Assembly: GCF_034929435.1 (NCBI RefSeq)
Contig: NZ_JAYFUM010000023.1
Span: 68,292 to 132,291 of the forward strand
Reading direction: 5' to 3'
Origin: Arcicella rigui
GTDB lineage: Bacteria > Bacteroidota > Bacteroidia > Cytophagales > Spirosomataceae
Length of the DNA: 64,000 bases
The notes below the pieces were generated by a model. That model saw only the letters and a list, made by a program, of their open reading frames with translations. It did no database searches and was not told the DNA's origin. Of this stretch, positions 8,325 through 16,393 are shown in pieces. The position numbers were made by a program, and so were the translations under genes. Numbering within the stretch: the first letter of the stretch is position 1; each line of letters opens with the position of its first letter.

Positions 8325-9485
8325 CTAAACCAAAATACGAGCAAATTTTTGTGCTTTTATCGACAATTCTGTGGCTAAAAAGCAGTGTTCTTGACTCATG
8401 GCTGTTTCTGTACGGTTCACAATATCGTTTACCAATTGCTCGCCATAAGGTAATACTTCATTGTTACAGTCGATGTACTTTGTTTCTTTGTTGTTTACCA
8501 AGTATAAATTATTACCGCTATCACGATTAGCAATATCAATATTTTTACGGATTTCGATATAACCTTCTGTTCCAAGAATCGTCAAGCGACCGTCGCCCCA
8601 AGTTTTTAAACCATCTGGTGAAAACCAATCTACTCTTACATAACCCGTTCCTTCATTTCCACGCAAAACCATATCGCCAAAATCTTCAAATTGTGAATAT
8701 TGTTTGTGGGTATAATTAGCTACTTGCGAGCTTACAACTTCCGCTTTGGTTGAACCTGTAAAGAATAAAAATTGGTCGCATTGATGAGAACCAATGTCGC
8801 AAAGGATGCCACCAAATTGTTTTTTATCAAAAAACCAAGCGGGTCTCGACGCAAGATTGATTCTATGTGGCCCCATACCAATCGTTTGAATTACTTTGCC
8901 AATCGCTCCGGCTTTTACCAATTCTCCAGCCTTTACAGTAGCCTTATTTTCAAAGCGTTCACTGAACATAATTGAATATATTCGCTTAGTCTCTTTTTGT
9001 ACTTTTCTTACTTCTGCCAATTGCTCAAGTGTTGTTATGCCCGGTTTATCCGACATAAAATCTTTTCCGTGTTTCATTACTCTGATTCCCAAAGGAGCTC
9101 TTTCACTGGCAATGGCTGAACTTAAAACCAGTTGAATAGATGAATCTTCCAAAATTTCAGCTTCGCTTGATGCCTGTTTTGCATTAGGGTATCTTTTAGC
9201 AAAATTGCTTAACAAATCTGCTTCTTTCGCATAATAAGAAACCAATTCTCCACCGCCACGAATCACAGCTTCTACTTGTCCGTAAATATGTCCATGATTC
9301 ATTCCAATCACGGCAAATTTGATTTTTGGAGCAATATTTTTGTGAATATAGGGCGATACGATTGTTTTACTCTGTGTTGAATTTGCCGTTACTTCTTGTG
9401 AAATACTGGGTAATAATACCAAACCAGTCGCCGAAGCAAGGGTATTTTTAAGAAAATCTCTACGTTTATTTTGTTCGTTTTTCAT
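8325..9485 (-). CDS. Gfo/Idh/MocA family oxidoreductase, Tat-exported
   Basis: The 386-residue protein begins with a twin-arginine signal (RRDFL at 8-12, then a hydrophobic stretch). A Rossmann fold follows (VIGMNHGH in place of a standard GxGxxG) and an EKP-type motif, here DKPG. The C-terminal beta sheet holds a GGILCDIGSHQCDQ motif. Family members are NAD(P)-dependent sugar dehydrogenases or, with tightly bound NAD, redox-neutral glycosidases or epimerases. Tat export implies folding with the cofactor before transport. Substrate unknown; the uronate context suggests a sugar acid or 3-keto sugar. It lies 15 bases after the next Gfo/Idh/MocA gene and is probably co-transcribed. Confidence 0.85.
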   Translation of the reverse strand: MKNEQNKRRDFLKNTLASATGLVLLPSISQEVTANSTQSKTIVSPYIHKNIAPKIKFAVIGMNHGHIYGQVEAVIRGGGELVSYYAKEADLLSNFAKRYPNAKQASSEAEILEDSSIQLVLSSAIASERAPLGIRVMKHGKDFMSDKPGITTLEQLAEVRKVQKETKRIYSIMFSERFENKATVKAGELVKAGAIGKVIQTIGMGPHRINLASRPAWFFDKKQFGGILCDIGSHQCDQFLFFTGSTKAEVVSSQVANYTHKQYSQFEDFGDMVLRGNEGTGYVRVDWFSPDGLKTWGDGRLTILGTEGYIEIRKNIDIANRDSGNNLYLVNNKETKYIDCNNEVLPYGEQLVNDIVNRTETAMSQEHCFLATELSIKAQKFARILV

Positions 9486-9500
9486 AGTTTCAATATGGTT

Positions 9501-10883
9501 TTATTTAGCTGACTTAGTCTTTTTAGCAATTTCTAAAGCTTTAGTGGTAGTATAATACTTTGAAATCATGTTGGGTACTTCCCAATTCGGCAATTTACCT
9601 TCTTTCAAAAATGCCAAGTATTTTTCTGTTACTCTTCCAAAATGTGCTTCATGTCCTTCTTTGTACTTTTCAGGGATAATTACTTCCCAGCCTTTGGCAT
9701 TTTTTTTAACTGAAATTCCTGCAAAATCCTTTTGTAAATCAGCTACTGCTTTTGAAAGCTCTGCTTCATAATAATCCGAAACATTCACTGGTTCAATGTA
9801 TAAAGTAGGTTTATAAGCTTGTTCTGCTCCTTGACGAATGATGAGATTGGCTTTTGTGCCACGCATAATTGAGTAATGCGTATCTCCCCCACCTTCTGGT
9901 GCTTTATAAGCCCAAATCACAGAAGCTTTGGCATGAACGCCTTTTAGCTGATAATTGATTTCGCCATTGGCATAGATTTTCAATGTAGTATCATTAGCTA
10001 AATCTTTCTTTAAAAATGCTGGAAATTCTTCTGTTTTCGTGATAGTTTTAAACTGATTTAAAGTCATTTCAGTAGTCCAACGCTTGGCATTCGTGATTTT
10101 GATGTCTTTTTTATAGTCAATTACTTGTGCTGGAAAACACTCCCACTGAATCAAATCAACTAAATGCGTAGTTACATCTACAATTCCTTCGCCTTGTTGT
10201 GCTACGTCCATAAACCAAGTAGGTCTTGTGAGTACACTTCCTGAAACGTATTTATAGAAATGGTGAACGCTTTCTTTAGTAACGGCTGGATTTTCGGGCG
10301 TACCTTTTTCAAGTTTTCCAAAAACCGAAGGAATCATCGAAAAGGCTCTTTGCAACATCGTACTGATTTCATAACGCTCGGTCATAATATCATAAAGCAA
10401 TACTTTATTTTCAGCGGCTTTTTTAAAGGTAGCTTGAAGTTTCGGAAAATCTTTGGCATCAATTATCATCGGTTTATCGGAAAGTACATTAAAGCCTGCA
10501 CCGATAGACTTTGCCAAATAATCTGCTTTAATTCTATTATTTCCTGCAATCACGACTACATTTCCTGCTTTTTCAGCCAACATTTTTTCGAGATAATCAT
10601 TACCTGCATAAATTTTCTCGTGCCATGAAGTCGGACTTTCTGCCCTTGAATTATAAGAATTGATTCTATCTAAATGATAGTGCAAATCATTGCCCACAGG
10701 TGCATATACTTGCACGGTCGGACTTACTTCTGGATACATATTTTTCTGCACCAAAGCCGCATGAAAATGACCAGGGTCAAGAGTAATGAGTTTTACAGTC
10801 GTCTTCGGTTTCTGTGCAAAAGCAAGCGAAGACAAACCTAAACTTATACTAAGTAGTGTTGTATTGAAATGAATAAATTTCAT
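9501..10883 (-). CDS. Gfo/Idh/MocA-type protein with oxidoreductase C-terminal domain (secreted)
   Basis: A Sec signal peptide (about 23 residues, ending AFA-Q) precedes a 460-residue protein. It opens with LDPGHFHAALV and includes the motif SDKPMII, as in the 'putative oxidoreductase C-terminal domain' branch. A VTTHLVDLIQWECFP segment lies where Gfo/Idh/MocA enzymes carry the catalytic His region. The export signal is Sec-type, unlike the two Tat-dependent relatives beside it, so cofactor loading would have to take place outside. The reaction is unknown; a role in periplasmic sugar oxidation is inferred from context. Confidence 0.8.
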   Translation of the reverse strand: MKFIHFNTTLLSISLGLSSLAFAQKPKTTVKLITLDPGHFHAALVQKNMYPEVSPTVQVYAPVGNDLHYHLDRINSYNSRAESPTSWHEKIYAGNDYLEKMLAEKAGNVVVIAGNNRIKADYLAKSIGAGFNVLSDKPMIIDAKDFPKLQATFKKAAENKVLLYDIMTERYEISTMLQRAFSMIPSVFGKLEKGTPENPAVTKESVHHFYKYVSGSVLTRPTWFMDVAQQGEGIVDVTTHLVDLIQWECFPAQVIDYKKDIKITNAKRWTTEMTLNQFKTITKTEEFPAFLKKDLANDTTLKIYANGEINYQLKGVHAKASVIWAYKAPEGGGDTHYSIMRGTKANLIIRQGAEQAYKPTLYIEPVNVSDYYEAELSKAVADLQKDFAGISVKKNAKGWEVIIPEKYKEGHEAHFGRVTEKYLAFLKEGKLPNWEVPNMISKYYTTTKALEIAKKTKSAK

Positions 10884-10967
10884 GTTTTATTTTAGCTGTG
10901 AGCTTTGAGTTATGAGCCTTGAGCTTTTTTCTATTTGCTTTATTAATTGATTTTGGGTCAATTTTAT

Positions 10968-11026
10968 ACTCAGAGTTTCGCTGAGTTTCACAGAGTATTT
11001 ACAAAATTCTCTGTGAAACTCTGTGT
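10968..11026. repeat. Intergenic palindromic repeat, copy 3
   Basis: A shorter member of the repeat at 4628 and 8191: GAGTTTCACAGAG (about 10983-10995) pairs with CTCTGTGAAACTC (11009-11021), forming a strong hairpin with a 13-nt loop. An 'agctgtgagctttgag' stretch stands at 10893-10930. It separates two Gfo/Idh/MocA genes. Confidence 0.75.
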
Positions 11027-11074
11027 CTTATTTATAAGTCCGAAATCAGAAATCCGACACCTGAAATCCCACAC

Positions 11075-12472
11075 CTATATCTTTATCGCATAAGGTTTTC
11101 TCTGTTCTCTTGCCAATAATAAATTAGCTTCTGGGTCATTGATGAAGCGTTCTTTTTTCGGATTCCAGTATAATTTGCGGTTTAGTTTCATCGCTGCATG
11201 ATGCAACAAACAAGCAGTACACGAACGATGCCCCACTTCGGCAGGTGCAATCGGTTCTTTTCTGGAAACAATACTTTCCAACCAGTTACCATGATGGTCT
11301 TTACTCACTGGCAAATGAATTTCATTTTCACCAATCACAGAAGTAATGATTTTCGAATCGCTGGCATCAAGGGCTTTAGCAGCCATTTGTTTGGCAATTG
11401 GGTCACTGGCTGTAACAGATGAATCGCCTCTCGAAACAAAAATCCACCCTTCTGTTCCTTCAAATTTTATCCCATTCGGTAATTCATTACTTACTACCAT
11501 TCTTACGCCATTTTCATACAAAGCTTCTGTCGTGAAAATACCATGAACATTCCAAAGTCCATGTTTTGGAAAATCTGCTTTTCCCCAAATTTCAATGGGC
11601 CCCGTATGTTCGGTATTCATCGCCCAGTGAGCACAGTCGATATGATGTGAACCCCAACCAGTAATCATACCCGCTCCAAATTGTTCGCAACGCAACCAAC
11701 CCGGACGGTCGAATCCCACTTGTGGATGTACTCTTTTTTCGGTATAATATACTTCGGGCGTTGTGCCGAGCCACATATCGTAATTTAAGTTTTTCGGAAT
11801 TGGCATTGCTGCTTCTTCATCGCCCGATGGGTCGCCCGGCAAACCTACATAAACCGTTTTCAAAGTACCGATTCTGCCATTTCTAACCAATTCAGCAGCG
11901 TATCTAAATTGGTTAGACGAACGCTGTTGCGAACCAACTTGTACGATTCTTCCCGATTTTTTTACCGCATCTGCCATCATTCTTCCTTCCGAAATCGTCA
12001 AGGAAGCAGGTTTTTGCATATATACATCCTTTTTTGCACCAACGGCATGAATCACAATCGGAGCGTGCCAATGGTCTGGCGTACTGACCAAAACGGCATC
12101 AATATCTTTATTCAACAACAATTCACGGTAATCAGTATAAGTATTTACACCATCAAAATCTTTTCCTGATTTTTTGGTATAATACTCATTCACTAATTTT
12201 TTTGCTAAGTCAGCTCTGTTACTGTCCACATCACAAACTGCTACAATTTGAGCATTATCGTACTTCCAAACACCCGGCATATCATGCCCTCTTGAAATTC
12301 TACCCGTACCGATTGCTCCGATATTAATCCGATTACTTGGAGCATTTTTTCCAAAAACCGAAGCAGGAACAATCGTTGGAAAACCAGCAATGACTGTACT
12401 TGCCAAAGTTCCTTTGATACTTAGGTCAAGGAACTGTCTGCGAGAGAGGTTATTTTTCTGTTCTTGTGACAT
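11075..12472 (-). CDS. Gfo/Idh/MocA family oxidoreductase, Tat-exported
   Basis: Starting at the ATG at 12470-12472 the protein has 465 residues and a short n-region before the twin-arginine motif SRRQFLDL, which is normal for Tat signals. A longer frame opens at 12523 but adds an unlikely 17-residue leader. The Rossmann motif is GAIGTGRISRG and the EKP-type motif is MQKPASL. STPDHWHAP and WGSHHIDCAHW are further family hallmarks. The protein resembles the large, common Bacteroidota group of Tat-exported Gfo/Idh/MocA proteins, some of which (GH109) use NAD to cleave glycosides. It is the first gene of the minus-strand block and faces the LacI regulator. Confidence 0.83.
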   Translation of the reverse strand: MSQEQKNNLSRRQFLDLSIKGTLASTVIAGFPTIVPASVFGKNAPSNRINIGAIGTGRISRGHDMPGVWKYDNAQIVAVCDVDSNRADLAKKLVNEYYTKKSGKDFDGVNTYTDYRELLLNKDIDAVLVSTPDHWHAPIVIHAVGAKKDVYMQKPASLTISEGRMMADAVKKSGRIVQVGSQQRSSNQFRYAAELVRNGRIGTLKTVYVGLPGDPSGDEEAAMPIPKNLNYDMWLGTTPEVYYTEKRVHPQVGFDRPGWLRCEQFGAGMITGWGSHHIDCAHWAMNTEHTGPIEIWGKADFPKHGLWNVHGIFTTEALYENGVRMVVSNELPNGIKFEGTEGWIFVSRGDSSVTASDPIAKQMAAKALDASDSKIITSVIGENEIHLPVSKDHHGNWLESIVSRKEPIAPAEVGHRSCTACLLHHAAMKLNRKLYWNPKKERFINDPEANLLLAREQRKPYAIKI

Positions 12473-12598
12473 AGCATTTATTTTTTCATAGTTTTTCAAA
12501 CATTCATTTTTTAAAAGAACCATGTAGCTACTTTTCTACTTGTTTACAATTTTAAATGTTTCCGAATGTCATCGTAAAGATGAAAATTAATTTTAATA

Positions 12599-12614
12599 AT
12601 GCAATCGGTTGCAT
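12599..12614. promoter_or_regulatory. Probable LacI-family operator
   Basis: TGCAA-TCGG-TTGCA is a near-perfect palindrome with a central CG, which is the LacI-family operator plan. It lies in the 394-bp space between the Tat oxidoreductase start and the divergent LacI gene. Further TTGCA/TGCAA half-sites occur at about 12749-12806. The sites are well placed for control of both transcripts by the adjacent LacI protein; binding is inferred. Confidence 0.65.
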
Positions 12615-12866
12615 AAAATTTTCACAAATTTTCTTATAATAACACATTTTATTAAGTTCTACAATCTTCAAAAATTGCCTAAAATTAATTTTAAAGCCTA
12701 TTTTCCTAAAATCAGGTTAGAAAAGGTTAAAGAAAAAGATTAACAATTTTTGCAACAAATTAAAAAATTGCATAAAATTGTTTTATCATTGCATTTATAT
12801 TTTGAATAATTATTTTTTCAAAGACATACCTCCGACAAGGCAAAAAACAGTATTAATATTTATAGT

Positions 12867-13898
12867 ATGGCAAAAGAAATCACGATTTACGATATTGCAA
12901 ATCAGCTACAAATCTCACCTGCTACTGTCAGTAGAGCCTTGAATAATCATCCTGCCATTAATGAAAAAACAAAGGTTTTAGTGAACACAAAAGCCGATGA
13001 ATTGGGCTATCGTTCTAATAAATTTGCCAGTAATTTACGTAAGCAAAGTACCAGTACGATTGGCGTTATTGTACCGAGACTAAATAGTTATATCATGTCC
13101 ACCGTGTTGGCGGGCATGGAAAAAGTTGCGAATGAAGAAGGCTTTAATTTGATTATCAGCCAGTCGCTTGAATCGCAAAAAAAGGAAATCGCCAATGCCC
13201 AAACCATGTTCAATAGTCGTGTAGATGGTTTGTTGGTTTCGGTGGCATTTGATACTGATTCTTTCGAGCATTTTCAGCCATTTTTAAAAAAGAAAATTCC
13301 ACTCATTTTCTTCGACCGAATCTTAGAAAACAACAATTGCCCAAGTATTGTAATAGATAACACAAAAGCAGGTTACGAAGCAACCAATCATTTAATTCAA
13401 CAAGGCAGAAGTAATATATTGCACATTACAGGGAATCTTCAAAGAAATGTATATGCCGACCGACTAAAAGGCTACCAGCAAGCATTATTGGAAAACGAAA
13501 TACCTTTTCAAAAAGCGTTTTTATGGGAAACAGCCCTGAATTTGGAAGCAGGCAAAGAAGTAGCCCAAAGAATTAAAGCAATGCCCAATCGTCCTGATGC
13601 TCTATTTATTGCCAGCGATTTATGTGCTGTTGCTTGCATTTCGGCATTAAAAGAAATGGGAATTGATGTGCCAAATGATATTTCTGTGGTAGGTTTTAAT
13701 AATGACCCCGTTGCTCAAGTAATTGCTCCGAAACTCACTACGATTCATTATCCAGCCAAAGAAATGGGCGAAATTGCTGTAAAAAGTATGATTAATCATT
13801 TGAAAGGAACGATGAATTTAGATAAAACCAACGCCATTACCCTACGTTCGGAGTTGATTGTGCGTGAATCAAGCAGAATTATTGAGCATTCCGCATAA
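12867..13898 (+). CDS. LacI family transcriptional regulator
   Basis: The 343-residue protein has an N-terminal LacI helix-turn-helix (ITIYDIANQLQISPATVSRA, residues 5-24), the hinge helix, and a periplasmic-binding-protein-like effector domain (GVIVPRLNSYIMS to the end). It is read divergently from the uxuA/GH67 block and in line with the GMC/GntP genes, and a LacI-type palindrome lies between them. It most likely represses both units until a sugar-acid intermediate binds. The effector is inferred from the neighbours only. Confidence 0.9.
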   Translation: MAKEITIYDIANQLQISPATVSRALNNHPAINEKTKVLVNTKADELGYRSNKFASNLRKQSTSTIGVIVPRLNSYIMSTVLAGMEKVANEEGFNLIISQSLESQKKEIANAQTMFNSRVDGLLVSVAFDTDSFEHFQPFLKKKIPLIFFDRILENNNCPSIVIDNTKAGYEATNHLIQQGRSNILHITGNLQRNVYADRLKGYQQALLENEIPFQKAFLWETALNLEAGKEVAQRIKAMPNRPDALFIASDLCAVACISALKEMGIDVPNDISVVGFNNDPVAQVIAPKLTTIHYPAKEMGEIAVKSMINHLKGTMNLDKTNAITLRSELIVRESSRIIEHSA

Positions 13899-13960
13899 GT
13901 CGGATTGCATTTTCAAGAAATATCTTCGACCTTAGAGGAATACAATTTTATATAAAATTT

Positions 13961-15685
13961 ATGTCAAATCTAAACATTAAAATTAACAAGGAAAATAGCT
14001 ATGATGCCATTGTGATTGGCTCGGGCATGAGTGGTGGCTGGGCTGCCAAGGAACTTTGTGAAAAAGGTTTGAAAACTTTGGTACTTGAAAAAGGAAGAAT
14101 GGTGAATCATATCGAAGATTATCCAACCATGATGCAAGAGCATTGGGATATGCCTCATCGTGGCGGACTTAGTTTTGAAGACCAACAAAAACATCATATT
14201 CAAATCAGAAGTGGCTTTGTCGGAGAGTCTGTAAAACATTTTTTCACGAACGATATTGACAATCCTTATCAAGAAAAACAGCGTTTCGATTGGATTCGTG
14301 GGAATCATGTGGGCGGTCGCACACTTACTTGGGGAAAACACGTGTATCGTTGGAGTGATTTAGATTTTGAAGCCAATGCCAAAGAAGGCATCGGTATCGA
14401 CTGGCCCATTCGCTACAAAGATTTAGCTCCGTGGTATTCGTATGTTGAAAAATTTGTTGGCGTAAGTGGTGAAAAATTAGGTTTAGACCATTTACCCGAC
14501 GGCGAGTTCCTCCCTCCTATCGAGCTGAATTGTTTAGAAAAACATTTTCGCCAAGAAGTAGCTAAAAAATTCAACGGTCGCCCCGTTACTACGGGACGAG
14601 TGGCTCACCTCACCGAACCACAACCACAGCACCTTGCCTTGGGTCGTGGAAAGTGCCAAAACCGCAATCGTTGTTCAAGAGGCTGTCCTTATGGTGCTTA
14701 CTTTAGCAGTAATTCCGCTACTTTGCCAGCAGCAAACAACACAGGAAACTTCGCTATTCGTCCAAATTCTATTGTTCATTCTATCATTTACGATGAAAAA
14801 ACACAAAGAGCCACAGGCGTAAGAGTCATCGACAGCGAATCGAAAGAGGAAATTATTTTCAAAGCAAAAATCATTTTTAGTTGTGCTTCAACCTTGGCAA
14901 CGACTCAAATTTTGATGAATTCTAAATCCAATCGTTTCCCCAACGGGATGGGAAATGATAGCGGAGAATTAGGGCATAATTTGATGGATCATCATTACAG
15001 AACTGGTGCGATGGGTTCTTATGATGGTTTTGAAGACCAATATTACAAAGGACGCAAACCGACGGGCTTATTTATTCCAAGATTTGTGAATTTGGATGCT
15101 GCTTCTAAAAATCCAAATTTTGTGCGTGGCTACGATTATCAAGGAGCTGGCGGCGGCAGAAGTAACTGGGGAAGAGGCGTAAGTGGCGAAGGCGTTGGAG
15201 CGGCATTTAAAGAATCCCTTTTCAAACCGGGCGGCTGGGGAATGACTTTAATGGGTTTTGGTGAAGTATTGCCTTATCATGAAAATAAAGTAAGCTTAGA
15301 CCCCGAAAAAACTGATAAATGGGGCATTCCACAATTGGTTTTTGACGCAGGTTTGAAAGAAAACGAAATGAAAATGCGTGAACAAATCAGAATAGATGCC
15401 GCTGAAATGTTGGAAAAAGCAGGTTTCAAAGATGTAAAAACCTTTGATAATGCAGGCGGTTTGGGCGTTGGCGTACACGAAATGGGAACTGCCCGCATGG
15501 GTCGTGACCCAAAAACTTCGGTACTGAATGGCAATAACCAAATTCATACAGTACCCAATGTCTTTGTTACGGATGGTGCTTGTATGACTTCTTCTTCTTG
15601 TGTAAATCCTTCTATTACTTATATGGCATTGACGGCGAGAGCGGTTGATTTTGCTGTAAGTGAGTTGAACCGTAAAAATTTGTAG
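13961..15685 (+). CDS. GMC oxidoreductase with a cysteine cluster
   Basis: The 574-residue protein is a flavin-dependent GMC-type dehydrogenase. The FAD Rossmann motif (IVIGSGMSGGWAAKE) spans about 17-31, the C-terminal catalytic region is GVHEMGTARMG followed by SSCVNPS, and there is no signal peptide. C232, C238 and C242 (KCQNRNRCSRGC) fit the [3Fe-4S] site of bacterial FAD glucose or gluconate dehydrogenases that pass electrons onwards. The partner subunit starts four bases downstream and has an export signal, so the pair may be co-exported. It could oxidise an aldose, gluconate or a glycoside at C1, C2 or C3. Confidence 0.9.
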   Translation: MSNLNIKINKENSYDAIVIGSGMSGGWAAKELCEKGLKTLVLEKGRMVNHIEDYPTMMQEHWDMPHRGGLSFEDQQKHHIQIRSGFVGESVKHFFTNDIDNPYQEKQRFDWIRGNHVGGRTLTWGKHVYRWSDLDFEANAKEGIGIDWPIRYKDLAPWYSYVEKFVGVSGEKLGLDHLPDGEFLPPIELNCLEKHFRQEVAKKFNGRPVTTGRVAHLTEPQPQHLALGRGKCQNRNRCSRGCPYGAYFSSNSATLPAANNTGNFAIRPNSIVHSIIYDEKTQRATGVRVIDSESKEEIIFKAKIIFSCASTLATTQILMNSKSNRFPNGMGNDSGELGHNLMDHHYRTGAMGSYDGFEDQYYKGRKPTGLFIPRFVNLDAASKNPNFVRGYDYQGAGGGRSNWGRGVSGEGVGAAFKESLFKPGGWGMTLMGFGEVLPYHENKVSLDPEKTDKWGIPQLVFDAGLKENEMKMREQIRIDAAEMLEKAGFKDVKTFDNAGGLGVGVHEMGTARMGRDPKTSVLNGNNQIHTVPNVFVTDGACMTSSSCVNPSITYMALTARAVDFAVSELNRKNL

Positions 15686-15689
15686 CCTT

Positions 15690-16286
15690 ATGAACCGTAG
15701 AGAAGTCCTTAAAAATACCACTTTATTCTTGGGTTATAGCCTTTCGGCTGGAGCTTTGTCGGAGCTTTTTATTGCTTGTCAAAAAGAAGCTCAATTAAAT
15801 TGGCAACCCGTTTTTCTATCCAATAATCAAGCAAATTTGATTGCTGAAATCGCAGAAACGATTTTACCTAAAACCGAAACGCCCGGGGCAAAAGAATTGG
15901 GTGTACCTCAGTTTATCGACAAGATGTTGAAAGAAATGCTTTCGGAAGCAGACCAAAAGGCTTTTCTTGAAGACTTAGAAAAGTTCGACGAAGCTTGCGA
16001 AGAAGCAAATAAAAAGCCTTTTATAGAGTGCAATCAACAAGAAAGAGAAGCCTTTTTACTGAAAGCAGACAAAGAAGCAGGCAAATTACCACCTTCGGCT
16101 TGGGGCATTACTTTGGTAGCCAAACCCGACCCCGTGGCATTTTTTAGAAGAGTAAAAAGTCTAACACTTTTGGGCTATTATACTTCTGAAAAAGTTGGTA
16201 AAGAAATCCTTTCTTACGACCCAGTTCCCGGAACATTCATTGCGTGTATGCCTTTGAGTGAAGTCGGTAATGCTTGGAACGAGTAG
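15690..16286 (+). CDS. Gluconate 2-dehydrogenase subunit 3 family protein
   Basis: The 198-residue protein opens with a twin-arginine-like signal (MNRREVLKNTTLF), and a cysteine near residue 30 could be lipid-modified. The rest fits the subunit-3 family, the small subunit that accompanies GMC dehydrogenases, with ETILPKTETPGAKELGVPQF as the family core. In characterised FAD-dependent dehydrogenases this subunit carries the folded catalytic subunit through the Tat pathway and stabilises it. The tight four-base spacing to the GMC gene supports a two-subunit complex. No dedicated cytochrome c subunit follows. Confidence 0.88.
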   Translation: MNRREVLKNTTLFLGYSLSAGALSELFIACQKEAQLNWQPVFLSNNQANLIAEIAETILPKTETPGAKELGVPQFIDKMLKEMLSEADQKAFLEDLEKFDEACEEANKKPFIECNQQEREAFLLKADKEAGKLPPSAWGITLVAKPDPVAFFRRVKSLTLLGYYTSEKVGKEILSYDPVPGTFIACMPLSEVGNAWNE

Positions 16287-16393
16287 TTTTTTAAAATAAG
16301 TAATCGTACAATATTATCTTAGAATTTGAAATACTGTAATAATTTGAAAGGACGGATTCAAAACTCAACATTCACCACTCATACTTAAAAAGC

